Below, in pieces: positions 33,386-42,245 of a stretch of 64,000 bases of DNA (the first letter of the stretch is position 1; the number at the start of each line of letters is the position of its first letter). The stretch covers positions 248,001 to 312,000 of the forward strand of contig NZ_SORW01000012.1 in the NCBI RefSeq assembly GCF_004405105.1. The letters run 5' to 3'. Position numbers and translations under genes: made by a program. Below the pieces are notes generated by a model. That model searched no databases. It saw only the letters and a program-made list of their open reading frames with translations, and was not told the DNA's origin. The DNA is from Jeotgalibacillus sp. R-1-5s-1 (GTDB lineage Bacteria > Bacillota > Bacilli > Bacillales > Jeotgalibacillaceae).

Positions 33386-34663
33386 TTACTCACGCTCAAG
33401 ACGCTGCTTAATTCTTTCCATTGCGTCATCCCACTCCTGGTCCGGATCGCCACCGCTGCTTAATACGTTATTAAGTGCTGTCATGATCTCACCCTGAACA
33501 AGAAGGTAGTTGCGTCCTTTATATACATCTTTAACCTGGTCTGCTGCTTCTGCGAATACTGCAGCTGTGTTGATTCCACCGAAGTAATCATCAGTGTAGT
33601 TTACAAATTCATCCTGCTCATATGTTGCTGGTGTTGATGGGAATAGACCCATATCTTTGAATGACTCAAGCTGTGTTTCAGGTGATACAAGCCACTCGAT
33701 AAACGCGTAAGCTTCTTCCTGCTGATCTGATTCTTCAGAGATCGTCAGGTATGATCCACCCCAGTTACCAGCGCCTTCAGGCATTGTTGTGATCATCCAC
33801 TGATCAGAATCAGGTGCATTACCTTTTACAACACCCTGCATCCAAGCTGGTCCAAGAAGTGTTGCGTAAGAACCTTCAGCCATCCCCTGACCCCATTCAG
33901 GTGTCCATAGAGGCATGTTTCCTACAGCGCCTTCTTCAATCAGGCTTACAGTGTAATCATATGCTTCACGGATTGCTGCATTGTCTTCAACAATCAGCTC
34001 GTTATCACGGTTAAAGTAGTGCTCATCAGCCTGGTCACGCTTCGCGTTAAAGATCAGCTCTGCGTTATCAACAACCGGCTTTCCAGTTTTCTCTGCTACG
34101 TCTTTAGCGAACTGGGAATATGCTTCCCACGTATCAAGTGAGGCTGCAAGCTCAGCAGGATCTGTTGGATAACCCGCTTCTTCTACTACATCCTTACGAT
34201 AGTACATCGCTGTTGGACCGATATCAGTCGGCAGACCGAACATGAACTCACCGTCAGCGCTTTGTCCTACGTTCCAAACCCACTCAAGATAGTCACCCTG
34301 TACATCTTCAGCACCTAAATCATAAAGGTTAGCAAAACGATCCTGTGCTTCACGGTAACGCTCGATTTCCCCTACTTCGATCATTGCAATGTCAGGAGCA
34401 CCCTGTCCTGCAGAAAGAGCAGTGAACAGGTTATTGTGGTGGTCACCCATCTCAGTTGACTGAACATTGATTTTAACGTCCGGATTTTCTTCCATGTACT
34501 TTTCAGCAAGCTCTTCATAGCCCGTTGTTCCGAAAACCCACATGTCGATTGTTTCACTTCCACCGCCGCTGCCTGAGCCGCTGCCGCTTTCATCACTTGA
34601 ACATCCTGCCAGAATTGCCATTGCACTACCTGCTAAAATACTTGTTTTCCAAAGCTTTTTCAT
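33386..34663 (-). CDS. Sugar-binding lipoprotein of an ABC importer
   Basis: A 425-residue extracellular solute-binding protein (family 1). Signal peptide with lipobox LAGC, a Ser/Gly linker, then a two-domain binding fold with WVFGTTGYEELAEKYMEENP and AFIEWLVSPETQ. The operon context (beta-glucosidase) points to an oligosaccharide such as cellobiose or another beta-glucoside. Start at 34663 after AGGGGGATTAG. Confidence 0.9.
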   Translation of the reverse strand: MKKLWKTSILAGSAMAILAGCSSDESGSGSGSGGGSETIDMWVFGTTGYEELAEKYMEENPDVKINVQSTEMGDHHNNLFTALSAGQGAPDIAMIEVGEIERYREAQDRFANLYDLGAEDVQGDYLEWVWNVGQSADGEFMFGLPTDIGPTAMYYRKDVVEEAGYPTDPAELAASLDTWEAYSQFAKDVAEKTGKPVVDNAELIFNAKRDQADEHYFNRDNELIVEDNAAIREAYDYTVSLIEEGAVGNMPLWTPEWGQGMAEGSYATLLGPAWMQGVVKGNAPDSDQWMITTMPEGAGNWGGSYLTISEESDQQEEAYAFIEWLVSPETQLESFKDMGLFPSTPATYEQDEFVNYTDDYFGGINTAAVFAEAADQVKDVYKGRNYLLVQGEIMTALNNVLSSGGDPDQEWDDAMERIKQRLERE

Positions 34664-34674
34664 TTCTAATCCCC

Positions 34675-36018
34675 CTAGTTTGTTTTGACTTGCACTTCTA
34701 CCCCATTGTTCTGAATGACCTGCTGAAACCACTTAGCACTTTCTTTTGGAATACGTTCCTGTGTCTCAAAATCAACATATACCAGGCCAAAGCGTTTGCT
34801 GTAGCCGAATGCCCATTCAAAATTGTCCAGGAAACTCCAAGCGAAGTATCCTCTTAAATCTGCGCCGGCTTCGATTGCATCCAGACATGCGTCCAGGTGC
34901 TCCTGCAGATATTGAATCCGGTCGGAATCCACTACCTTGCCGTCTGTCACTTCATCATCATAAGCGGCACCATTTTCCGTTACATATAAAACCGGGTTGT
35001 TATACTCTTCCTTCAGTCTGATCAGCAGATCTGAAAGCCCCTTTGCATATACTTCCCAGCCCATTGCTGTGCGTCGGTGTCCACCACCTTCATGACCTGC
35101 ATCCAACCATGCTCCCGGCTGATGATTCAGGTATGAGATGGAGTAATAATTAATACCAAGGAAGTCAACCGGTGCTGCAATCGCTTCCAAATCTCCCTCT
35201 TTGATAAAAGAGAAATCAGTATACACACTGTAATGCTCAAGCATATCTGCCGGATAAGATCCTTTGAATACAGGATCCAGGAACCAGCGATTCAGGAATC
35301 CATCCCATCTTACAGTCGCTTCTTTAGAAGAAGGCTGCTCGTCTGCAGCGTAAGAAGAGTTCAGGTTCAGCGTAATGCCAATCTCACCCTTGCGCTGCTT
35401 CGCACGAAACTGTTCAACCACTTTGCCGTGTGACAGTAATACATGGTGTGCTGCTTTTAAAAACGCAGGAATATCACGGTAACCAGGTGCATGCTCGCCT
35501 GAACCGTGACCCAGCCAGCTGACTACCCAAGGTTCATTATGTGTAATCCAGTTCGAAACGCGGTCCCCAAACCGGTCAAACAGCACTTCACAGTAATGAG
35601 CGAATTCTTCTACGATCTCACGGTTCATCCATCCTCCGCGATCCTGCAGTGCCTGCGGTAAATCCCAGTGATAAAGTGTCACAGCCGGCTTGATGCCTTT
35701 TGCTTCTAGCTCTGTTAACAGACGGTCGTAAAACGCAAGACCCTCTTCGTTAACCACCCGGTCTCCGTCAGGAAAAATTCTGGACCATGAAATCGAAAAG
35801 CGGTACCATGGCACATCTAAATCTTTCATTAATTGAATATCTTCCGGATAACGATTAATGTGGTCACACGCAACCTCGCCGTGATCTCCATTCAGTACCT
35901 TCCCCGGATTCTTACAAAATTGATCCCAGATCGACTCGCCTCTTGTATCACGACCACCTTCTATTTGGAAAGAAGAAGTAGCGGTTCCCCATACAAAGTT
36001 TTCTGGAAATTTCCTCAT
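34675..36018 (-). CDS. bglA: GH1 beta-glucosidase
   Basis: A 447-residue family 1 glycoside hydrolase. It begins FPENFVWGTATSSFQIEGG, has the acid/base glutamate in THNEPW and the nucleophile in YVTENG, and ends with SLLDNFEWAFGY-like SFLDNFEWAFGYSKRFGLV. No signal peptide, so it hydrolyses imported beta-glucosides in the cytoplasm. It leads the operon with the importer and LacI genes. Upstream are a promoter, a cre site and two ACGAA palindromes. Confidence 0.93.
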   Translation of the reverse strand: MRKFPENFVWGTATSSFQIEGGRDTRGESIWDQFCKNPGKVLNGDHGEVACDHINRYPEDIQLMKDLDVPWYRFSISWSRIFPDGDRVVNEEGLAFYDRLLTELEAKGIKPAVTLYHWDLPQALQDRGGWMNREIVEEFAHYCEVLFDRFGDRVSNWITHNEPWVVSWLGHGSGEHAPGYRDIPAFLKAAHHVLLSHGKVVEQFRAKQRKGEIGITLNLNSSYAADEQPSSKEATVRWDGFLNRWFLDPVFKGSYPADMLEHYSVYTDFSFIKEGDLEAIAAPVDFLGINYYSISYLNHQPGAWLDAGHEGGGHRRTAMGWEVYAKGLSDLLIRLKEEYNNPVLYVTENGAAYDDEVTDGKVVDSDRIQYLQEHLDACLDAIEAGADLRGYFAWSFLDNFEWAFGYSKRFGLVYVDFETQERIPKESAKWFQQVIQNNGVEVQVKTN

Positions 36019-36037
36019 GTCGTATCAGCCCCACTAA

Positions 36038-36179
36038 TTACGAATATTTTTTCGTAAATTATTTAATAGAATAAAAATCTTTCGTTAATTTGGATTTTAA
36101 ACCTCTTAGAAAGCGTTGTCAATATGAATTTTTAGATTATTTTCGTAGTTTACTAATTATTTTCACGAAAATTTTTCGT
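36038..36179 (-). promoter_or_regulatory. Beta-glucoside operon promoter, cre site and LacI operators
   Basis: On the minus strand TTGACA (36117-36122) and TAAAAT (36094-36099) are 17 bases apart. TGACAACGCTTTCT (36108-36121) overlaps the -35 and fits a cre site closely. Two palindromes share the ACGAA half-site: TTACGAA/TTCGTAA at 36038-36057, downstream of the promoter, and ACGAAAA/TTTTCGT at 36165-36179, upstream. They are the likely operators of the encoded LacI protein. The rest of the gap (36180-36390) shows no clear feature. Confidence 0.75.
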
Positions 36180-36391
36180 TCTATCTTTCGGAAACATTCA
36201 ATTCTAGTAATATATTCGTTTTTATATTCGTATTAAAGTTCGTTATATCCTGATTATTTGGAAAAGCGGGGTCATTTGTAGGGGTTTTTAAGGAAAGTGC
36301 TTTTCGTATCGATGAAAATGAGTTTGACGCGGAACCAAACTGCTATGATCACGATCTCCACTCCGGGGGAAACACTGATTAAAAGTCCAGT

Positions 36392-36430
36392 AAAAAAAAA
36401 ATCCGCATCCACTTAAAAAGTGAACACGGA
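36392..36430 (-). terminator. Terminator after rpmE2
   Basis: TCCGTGTTCACTT pairs imperfectly with AAGTGGATGCGGA and is followed by nine T on the minus strand, 20 bases beyond the stop codon. Confidence 0.88.
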
Positions 36431-36449
36431 CTTTCCGGTCGTGATGACA

Positions 36450-36695
36450 TTATCCAATGTTGTATTTCTTTCTGAAGCGTTCTGCACGGCCATCTTTGTC
36501 CGCAAACTTCTGGCGGCCTGTGTAGAATGGGTGTGTGTCAGAGCTGACCTCAACTTTTAAAAGCGGGTACGTGTTGCCGTCTTCCCACTCAATCGTTTCA
36601 TTAGACTTCATTGTAGAACCAGTCAGGAATTTAAACCCGCTGTTTGTGTCCATGAATACAACTTTTCTGTAATCCGGATGGATATCCTGTTTCAT
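36450..36695 (-). CDS. rpmE2: Ribosomal protein L31 type B (zinc-independent)
   Basis: An 81-residue L31 of the long B type, beginning [16 protein letters not shown] and ending [13 protein letters not shown]. It lacks the CxxC pairs of the zinc-binding A type. Such copies replace zinc-binding L31 when zinc is scarce, freeing zinc. A Zur-like box upstream supports this. Ribosome site AAGGAGGC. Confidence 0.93.
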   Translation of the reverse strand: MKQDIHPDYRKVVFMDTNSGFKFLTGSTMKSNETIEWEDGNTYPLLKVEVSSDTHPFYTGRQKFADKDGRAERFRKKYNIG

Positions 36696-36736
36696 TTGTA
36701 TTGCCTCCTTATTTATATCACGTTTATTTAATTAAA

Positions 36737-36751
36737 TCGTAAACGTTACGT
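36737..36751 (-). promoter_or_regulatory. Zur-type box upstream of rpmE2
   Basis: TCGTAAACGTTACGT carries the inverted repeat CGTAA/TTACG and agrees with the Bacillus Zur consensus TCGTAATNATTACGA at 11 of 14 fixed positions. It lies about 40 bases before the start codon. Confidence 0.7.
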
Positions 36752-36870
36752 TTTGAGTTTACTCTCCTATTAAAACATATTTCATATAAGAGATCAAATC
36801 TTTGGATTTTAAAGGGAATGAGCCTTCATAAATAGAAACAAACAGCAGAACTTTTAAAGGAGGCAGATAC

Positions 36871-37326
36871 GTGTATCAGTATTTTAACGGCTACATAATC
36901 AGAGAGGGTACACAGAATATCCCTGCAGATCAGGTTGAGAGATTATTTATAGATGCAGGATGGGTACGCCGTACACCTGAATGGCAAAAAGAAAAATTTA
37001 CGCTGATTTTCCAGAACTCCACCTGGGCATATACAGTTTGGGATGACAATGAAATGATCGGTATGGTCCGGGTACTGTCCGATCAGGTTATGGCAGCCAC
37101 GATTATGGATCTGGCTGTACACTCTTCTCATCGCGGTAAAGGGATTGGTCAGAAGCTCGTGGGGTTATGTCTGCAAAAGCTCCCTCACGGAGACTGGTTC
37201 GCTCATACTTCAAGCAATAATTATTCATTCTATGAGCAGCTTGGTTTTGAAGTGAAAGATCCGAATCACAACGGCACATGCGCTTATTACGGATATATTG
37301 AAGCACGAAAGGCTGGTCACCGTTAA
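36871..37326 (+). CDS. GNAT acetyltransferase
   Basis: A 151-residue N-acetyltransferase with the acetyl-CoA loop HRGKGIGQKLVGLCL and the following FYEQLGFEVKD. GTG start directly after AAAGGAGGCAGATAC. Substrate unknown. It precedes selD by 90 bases but may be transcribed separately. Confidence 0.85.
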   Translation: MYQYFNGYIIREGTQNIPADQVERLFIDAGWVRRTPEWQKEKFTLIFQNSTWAYTVWDDNEMIGMVRVLSDQVMAATIMDLAVHSSHRGKGIGQKLVGLCLQKLPHGDWFAHTSSNNYSFYEQLGFEVKDPNHNGTCAYYGYIEARKAGHR

Positions 37327-37413
37327 AGTCAAAGCGCACCTGCTTCATGATTTTTCCTTGAATGTGCTACACTTATGGACAGTGATGATTATCTTGGAAA
37401 GAGGTTGAATAGC

Positions 37414-38463
37414 ATGACAAGTTCAAATAATGTACGTTTAACATCCCTATCCTCTAAAGGTGGTTGCGGCTGTAAAATCGGCCCCGCTGATCTTGCACAG
37501 GTACTGAAGAATCTTCCGCAGGCCGAAGCCAATCCGAATCTGCTTGTTGGACTGGATACGAGTGATGATGCAGGCGTGTATAAGATTAATGAAGAAACAG
37601 CGATTGTACAAACCGTTGATTTTTTCACGCCGATAGTTGATAACCCTTATGATTTCGGCCAGATTGCAGCAGCGAATGCGATCAGCGATGTGTATGCAAT
37701 GGGTGGAACCCCGCTTACCGCATTAAATATCGTCGCATTTCCGATCTCTACTTTAGATAAAAGTATTTTGACTGATATCCTCCGCGGAGCCGGCGATAAA
37801 TTGAAAGAAGCCGGCGTCACACTCGTTGGCGGGCATTCTATTGATGACAAAGAGCCGAAATTCGGATTAGCAGTCACAGGAACGGTCCATCCTGATAAAG
37901 TGAGAGCCAACGCAGGCGCTAAACCTGGTGATAAGCTGATTTTAACGAAGCCGATTGGTGTCGGGATTTCTACTACTTCTCTTAAAAACGGTCTGCTGAC
38001 TGAAGAAGAAACAGCTAACGTAACAAAGGTAATGGCGACGTTAAATAAAACAGCCGCCGAAACGATGTCTGCTTATGATGTTCACGCTGCAACAGATGTG
38101 ACAGGCTTTGGATTACTTGGTCACGCGTCTGAAATGGCAGCAGGTAGTGATGCAGGGCTCGTCATTTATAAAGAGGATGTTCCGGTTCTTCCACGCGTTC
38201 GCGAGCTGGCTGAAGCTGGTTCTGTACCGGGTGGGACACGCAATAACTACGCCCATTTAGAAGGCAAGGTGGATTATCCCGAGGAGATGGATCAACTGGA
38301 CCGCTATATTTTATGTGACGCGGTAACATCCGGTGGACTGCTGATTTCTGTGTCAGCTGAGGAAGCGGATCAGCTGCTCGCAGACTTACGCAGTAAAGAA
38401 GTAAATGCTCATATGATTGGAGAAGTTACTGCAGACCATCCGGGGAAAATTCGTGTGGTATAA
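37414..38463 (+). CDS. selD: Selenide, water dikinase
   Basis: A 349-residue enzyme that makes selenophosphate from selenide and ATP. The active-site loop is KGGCGCKIGP, with Cys (not selenocysteine) and the essential Lys; the rest matches SelD (DFFTPIVDNPYDFGQIAAAN, LVGGHSIDDKEPKFG). Start chosen at ATG 37414 after AAAGAGG. It is followed by mnmH after 18 bases, so the selenium goes into tRNA 2-selenouridine. Confidence 0.95.
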   Translation: MTSSNNVRLTSLSSKGGCGCKIGPADLAQVLKNLPQAEANPNLLVGLDTSDDAGVYKINEETAIVQTVDFFTPIVDNPYDFGQIAAANAISDVYAMGGTPLTALNIVAFPISTLDKSILTDILRGAGDKLKEAGVTLVGGHSIDDKEPKFGLAVTGTVHPDKVRANAGAKPGDKLILTKPIGVGISTTSLKNGLLTEEETANVTKVMATLNKTAAETMSAYDVHAATDVTGFGLLGHASEMAAGSDAGLVIYKEDVPVLPRVRELAEAGSVPGGTRNNYAHLEGKVDYPEEMDQLDRYILCDAVTSGGLLISVSAEEADQLLADLRSKEVNAHMIGEVTADHPGKIRVV

Positions 38464-38481
38464 AGATTGAAGGTGAAAATT

Positions 38482-39525
38482 ATGACACGTGAAATTACAT
38501 TAAATGATTTAATGGAAGCCCATGAGAAAAAAGAGCGGGTCCTCGTTGACGTCCGTTCTCCCGGCGAGTTTGAAGAGGGTTCGATTCCGGGCAGCATCAA
38601 TATCCCTGTCTTTGATAATGAAGAAAGAGCTGAAATCGGCACGATTTATAAGCAGGTTGGTCAGGAACAAGCAAAAGCACGCGGACTCGAGATTTTCTCT
38701 GCGAAGCTTCCTGTATTCGTCGAGCAGCTTAAGGCGCTTGATGCCCCGATTTCAGTTTTTTGCTGGCGCGGAGGGATGCGGAGTAAAGCAGCGGCTACCT
38801 TTACAGACTTTATGGGACTTGATGTGAACCGCTTAACCGGTGGCATCCGTACGTACCGTCAATGGGTCGTCCAGGCACTGGAGGATTATGAATTTAGTGC
38901 GCAGCTCCTCGTATTAAACGGTTATACCGGCTCTGGCAAAACAGCAATTTTGCGGAAGCTTCAGGAGGAAAATGAACCTGTTCTTGATCTGGAGGGATAT
39001 GCAGGTCACAGAGGATCCATTTTCGGACAGATTGGACTGGTACCTAACAATCAGAAAAAGTTCGATTCTTTGTTAATCACTGACCTGAGGCGCTTTAAGG
39101 ATTCTCCTTATTTACTGATGGAAGGTGAAAGCCGCCGGATCGGCCGCGTTCATATGCCGGACTTTTTATTTGAGAAAAAAGAGCGCGCACCTCAGATCTT
39201 TGTTAAGTTGCCAATTGATGTACGCGTTCAAAATATCCTTGACGATTATCATCCGGACGAGTCAAAGGATGCCTTTTTAGAAGCATTCAGCCGGATCGAA
39301 CGGAGAATGCATACGCCGGTTGCGAAAGATATTCGCGATCATTTAGAAGCAGGAGAATTCCGGGAAGCCTTCAAAATGCTTCTGGTTCATTATTACGACC
39401 CCCGCTACGAGCACTCGATCAGTCGTCATGAAGAGCGGAATGATGTGGTCATTGAAGCAGAAACGCTTGAAGAAGCTTACTTAAAGGTAAAAGAAACCCT
39501 TGCTCAATACACAGTTAAGAAATAA
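38482..39525 (+). CDS. mnmH: tRNA 2-selenouridine synthase
   Basis: A 347-residue two-domain protein: an N-terminal rhodanese domain with catalytic Cys in VFCWRGGMRSKAA, and a P-loop domain with LNGYTGSGKTAIL. It converts 5-substituted 2-thiouridine at the wobble position of certain tRNAs to the geranyl and then selenouridine forms, using selenophosphate from SelD. Start at ATG 38482; an upstream TTG is less likely. Ends in a strong terminator. Confidence 0.93.
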   Translation: MTREITLNDLMEAHEKKERVLVDVRSPGEFEEGSIPGSINIPVFDNEERAEIGTIYKQVGQEQAKARGLEIFSAKLPVFVEQLKALDAPISVFCWRGGMRSKAAATFTDFMGLDVNRLTGGIRTYRQWVVQALEDYEFSAQLLVLNGYTGSGKTAILRKLQEENEPVLDLEGYAGHRGSIFGQIGLVPNNQKKFDSLLITDLRRFKDSPYLLMEGESRRIGRVHMPDFLFEKKERAPQIFVKLPIDVRVQNILDDYHPDESKDAFLEAFSRIERRMHTPVAKDIRDHLEAGEFREAFKMLLVHYYDPRYEHSISRHEERNDVVIEAETLEEAYLKVKETLAQYTVKK

Positions 39526-39530
39526 GCGCA

Positions 39531-39563
39531 AAGCCAGCCTCGGGAATGAGAGGCTGGCTTTTT
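39531..39563 (+). terminator. Terminator after mnmH
   Basis: AAGCCAGCCTC and GAGGCTGGCTT form an 11-bp stem followed by five T, six bases after the stop. Confidence 0.92.
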
Positions 39564-39724
39564 AATATCGTGTTATCTTGTAAACCGTGTCGGGATTTTT
39601 CACAAAAGTGACCAAGCACCATCCCACCTATGCTTTTTTCTGTGTCCTGCTCTGGCTCCGAGCCCTCCGGCAATTGCCAGCAACAGAAGCCACACGTAAG
39701 CCTTCTCCAACTATTTCACTCCTC

Positions 39725-39753
39725 TTGACCATCTCTTATGGAATGCTTAATGT
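39725..39753 (+). promoter_or_regulatory. crcB promoter
   Basis: TTGACC and TAATGT are separated by 17 bases, 32 bases before the first crcB start. The region 39564-39724 contains no recognisable fluoride riboswitch. Confidence 0.6.
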
Positions 39754-39785
39754 AAATTGTATCAGATTCGAACGGAGGACAATGA

Positions 39786-40172
39786 ATGACCTACATATGG
39801 ATTGGAATCGGCGGAGCCATTGGCAGTATGCTAAGGTATCTCACCGGCCTGCTTTTACCGCCTGTCTCGGGCTTCCCACTCGGAACACTTTCGGTTAATC
39901 TGATTGGCTGTTTGATTCTCGGGTTTTTATCTTCACAGGCAGATTCCAACTGGAGCGCCTCTCCTCAGGTGAAACTGGCGGTTAAAACAGGATTAATCGG
40001 ATCGTTTACGACCATGTCTGCCGTCAGCACCGAGCTTGTGATTCTTTTACAGAGCGAACATTATGGGGTCGCCCTGCTTTATTTCACATTAAGCTTACTT
40101 GGCGGTCTATGCTTTGCATCACTCGGAATGCTCCTTGGTAACTCTACTGAGAAAAGGAGGAAAGTCCAATGA
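39786..40172 (+). CDS. crcB: Fluoride channel subunit CrcB (Fluc), first copy
   Basis: A 128-residue protein with four membrane helices. It has the Fluc motifs GGAIGSMLRYL, GTLSVNLIGCLILGFL and GLIGSFTTMSAV. Fluc forms dual-topology dimers that expel fluoride. The end of the gene overlaps the second copy by 4 bases, so the two subunits probably form a heterodimer as in other Bacillales. Confidence 0.93.
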   Translation: MTYIWIGIGGAIGSMLRYLTGLLLPPVSGFPLGTLSVNLIGCLILGFLSSQADSNWSASPQVKLAVKTGLIGSFTTMSAVSTELVILLQSEHYGVALLYFTLSLLGGLCFASLGMLLGNSTEKRRKVQ

Positions 40173-40516
40173 CCATTGTGTTATTATCGGCAGGCGGATT
40201 TTTCGGAGCGATTTGCCGTGCCTTTGTCTCAATGAAACTGAATCGGCAGCATACGCCGTATGGAACCTTACTCGTTAATCTGCTCGGCTCCTTTTTGCTT
40301 GGCTTTGTGCTTTCTCTTGGCGTAAACGGATATTTGTATGCATTCGCTGCCCTTGGTTTTCTAGGTGCTTTTACAACTTTCTCAACCTTTTACGTAGAAA
40401 TCGTAAAGCTTATGATGAAACGCAGAACCGGTCGGGCGATCGCCTACCTTTTTCTGACCTATGCAGCAGGGGTTTTATTTGCAGCTCTCGGTTTTTTTAC
40501 AGGAAATTCATTTTAA
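40169..40516 (+). CDS. crcB: Fluoride channel subunit CrcB (Fluc), second copy
   Basis: A 115-residue Fluc subunit with four helices: GGFFGAICRAFVS, GTLLVNLLGSFLLGF and GFLGAFTTFSTF. It is coupled to the first copy (ATGA overlap, AAAGGAGGAAAG upstream). The two differ in sequence, which fits an antiparallel heterodimer. Confidence 0.93.
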   Translation: MTIVLLSAGGFFGAICRAFVSMKLNRQHTPYGTLLVNLLGSFLLGFVLSLGVNGYLYAFAALGFLGAFTTFSTFYVEIVKLMMKRRTGRAIAYLFLTYAAGVLFAALGFFTGNSF

Positions 40517-40526
40517 GAACGTGAAA

Positions 40527-40553
40527 AAACCTCCGGCCGCCAGCCGGAGGTTT
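40527..40553. terminator. Bidirectional terminator after crcB
   Basis: AAACCTCCGGC and GCCGGAGGTTT enclose a 5-base loop. The remaining gap to 40748 shows no repeat array and nothing else I can name. Confidence 0.82.
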
Positions 40554-40748
40554 GCGCGTATACATCTATTGGGTGGGAAGATATTATTCTTTCTTAATCG
40601 CCAATTCGGTTTGTTGGTTCCTTTTTTCTTAAGAAAGCCGCTGTCTTCCCGGCAGTTCACTACAATGCAGCAAAATAGCGATTCATTGCCCGCCACCTTA
40701 CCGTTGTTTTACGTGGTCACAAAGGTAATTTACCCCATTATCCACGAT

Positions 40749-41177
40749 TTAAACGTCTTCACTCTCTCCCTCATGGCTGAATTGCCAGATGATGCCGAAC
40801 TGATCCGTCACTTGCCCATACGCCTTGCTCCAGAACGTTTCCTGCAGCTCCATATCGACCTTTCCACCCTGCTTGATCCGGTCAAACTGCTTTCTCAAAA
40901 GTGCCTCATCCTTAAGCCAGACCGTCAGTGAAATATGATTCCCCTGAATATACGATGTACCTGGAAATGTGTCCGAAAACATCAGCATACTGCCGTTTAC
41001 TTTCAGTGCTGCATGCATGATGCGATCTTTCATTTCTTCAGGAATCTCAAACTCAGGATTAGGCGGCTGCTCCCCAAATGTCATAATATCCGGAGCCGGT
41101 GAGTCAAATACCTCGCGATAAAACGCCACAGCTTCTCTCGTATTGCCATCAAAATTCAGATATGCATTTAAAGACAT
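40749..41177 (-). CDS. VOC family protein, PhnB-like
   Basis: A 142-residue glyoxalase-fold protein of the PhnB-like group, starting SLNAYLNFDGNTREAVAFYREVF and ending with TFWSKAYGQVTDQFGIIWQF. The metal-ligand pattern is weak, as in most PhnB-like proteins, and no reaction can be assigned. Start at 41177 after AAGGAG. Confidence 0.85.
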   Translation of the reverse strand: MSLNAYLNFDGNTREAVAFYREVFDSPAPDIMTFGEQPPNPEFEIPEEMKDRIMHAALKVNGSMLMFSDTFPGTSYIQGNHISLTVWLKDEALLRKQFDRIKQGGKVDMELQETFWSKAYGQVTDQFGIIWQFSHEGESEDV

Positions 41178-41319
41178 CCTGTTCACTCCTTTTTTTCACT
41201 TACCTTATATATTCGGAACAGATAGTGGAAATCCTGTTGAAAAGCAGCCGATTGTAAAAAATTATTTTTCGATTCTTTCCGGCTAATTTTATAGGATGAA
41301 AAAGAAGGTGGTGCATGAC

Positions 41320-42048
41320 ATGAAACGAAAGACAAATAAACAGAAATGGCTGATGGGACAGACCTGGAATGATCTACTTTTTGCCCACTATCCAGTGCCT
41401 GCAGAGGAGCTTCGTCCACTGATTCCCGATTGTCTTACGCTTGATACGTTTGAGGGGCAAGCCTGGGTCAGCGTGGTTCCTTTTGAAATGAGCCATATTT
41501 ATTTCCGGGGGCTTTCCCTGTTTACGTATAAGAGACGCTTTGCTGAATTGAATGTAAGAACGTACGTTACTTTTAATGGTGAGGCAGGCATTTATTTTTT
41601 CAGTCTTGATGCCAATAGTCCGCTTGCCGTTAAGCTTGCGAATTTTTCTTACGCACTTCCTTATTTGCATGCGGACATGAGTGTAGTACATGCGGAAAAT
41701 CGCATTCATTTTAAAAGCAGACGGACTGATACGCGGGCACCTTTCGGGGATTTTGATGGTGTGTACGGTGCAGATGGAGATTCATTTAAAACGGTGAAAG
41801 GGTCGCTTGAATATTGGCTTACAGAGCGTTATGTCTTATTTGTGTTAAAGGGACGGAAAATTCTAAAGGGTGCTATTTATCATGATCAGTGGACTCTGCA
41901 GCCCGCTTATGCTGAATTTAACATAAACCGTGTCGCGGAAAGTGCAGGCATCTTACTGCCTGATCAGCCTGAATTGCTTCATTTTGCAAAGCAGTTAAAG
42001 GTTCAAGTCTGGCCGCCTGAGCAGGTGGGGATTTTTGATCGTGAGTAG
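41320..42048 (+). CDS. YqjF-like DUF2071 protein
   Basis: A 242-residue protein matching DUF2071/YqjF: QTWNDLLFAHYPVPAEELRPLIP near the start, then AWVSVVPFEMSHIYFRGL, a FAELNVRTYV strand and GIYFFSLDANS. The fold is acetoacetate-decarboxylase-like in related proteins, but no activity is established. Start at ATG 41320 after AAGGTGG. Confidence 0.83.
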   Translation: MKRKTNKQKWLMGQTWNDLLFAHYPVPAEELRPLIPDCLTLDTFEGQAWVSVVPFEMSHIYFRGLSLFTYKRRFAELNVRTYVTFNGEAGIYFFSLDANSPLAVKLANFSYALPYLHADMSVVHAENRIHFKSRRTDTRAPFGDFDGVYGADGDSFKTVKGSLEYWLTERYVLFVLKGRKILKGAIYHDQWTLQPAYAEFNINRVAESAGILLPDQPELLHFAKQLKVQVWPPEQVGIFDRE

Positions 42049-42075
42049 TGAGTGATTCGGGTTTGATGGCGGGAG

Positions 42076-42194
42076 GTTCACAGAATTTTGGCCGGAGTTC
42101 GCAGAATTTTTGGGGTGGTTCGCAAAATTTTCGAGGTGGTTCATAAGATTTTTACGCTGGTTCGCGGGATGTTGAGGAAGGTTCGCAGGATAAT
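42076..42194. repeat. 21-bp periodic array, locus B
   Basis: Six GTTCGCAGAATTTT-like cores start at 42076, 42097, 42118, 42139, 42160 and 42181, every step exactly 21. The 7-base gaps vary. The array lies between the convergent YqjF-like and FhuF-like genes. Confidence 0.88.
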
Positions 42195-42245
42195 GACTAA
42201 GTACCCACTCCCCTCCCCAAACAGTCCATCTCTCTGCCCCCCGCT

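Noticed and set aside
36320-36390. CTCCACTCCGGGGGAAAC resembling the short repeat
   Set aside because: The match to the MITE-like family is too short and lacks terminal inverted repeats.
39564-39785. Fluoride riboswitch before crcB
   Set aside because: I looked for the conserved crcB-motif blocks and found none; only a plain promoter is visible.
40461-40931. Plus-strand frame of 156 codons between crcB and the VOC gene
   Set aside because: It starts inside crcB, crosses a terminator and continues antisense to the VOC gene.
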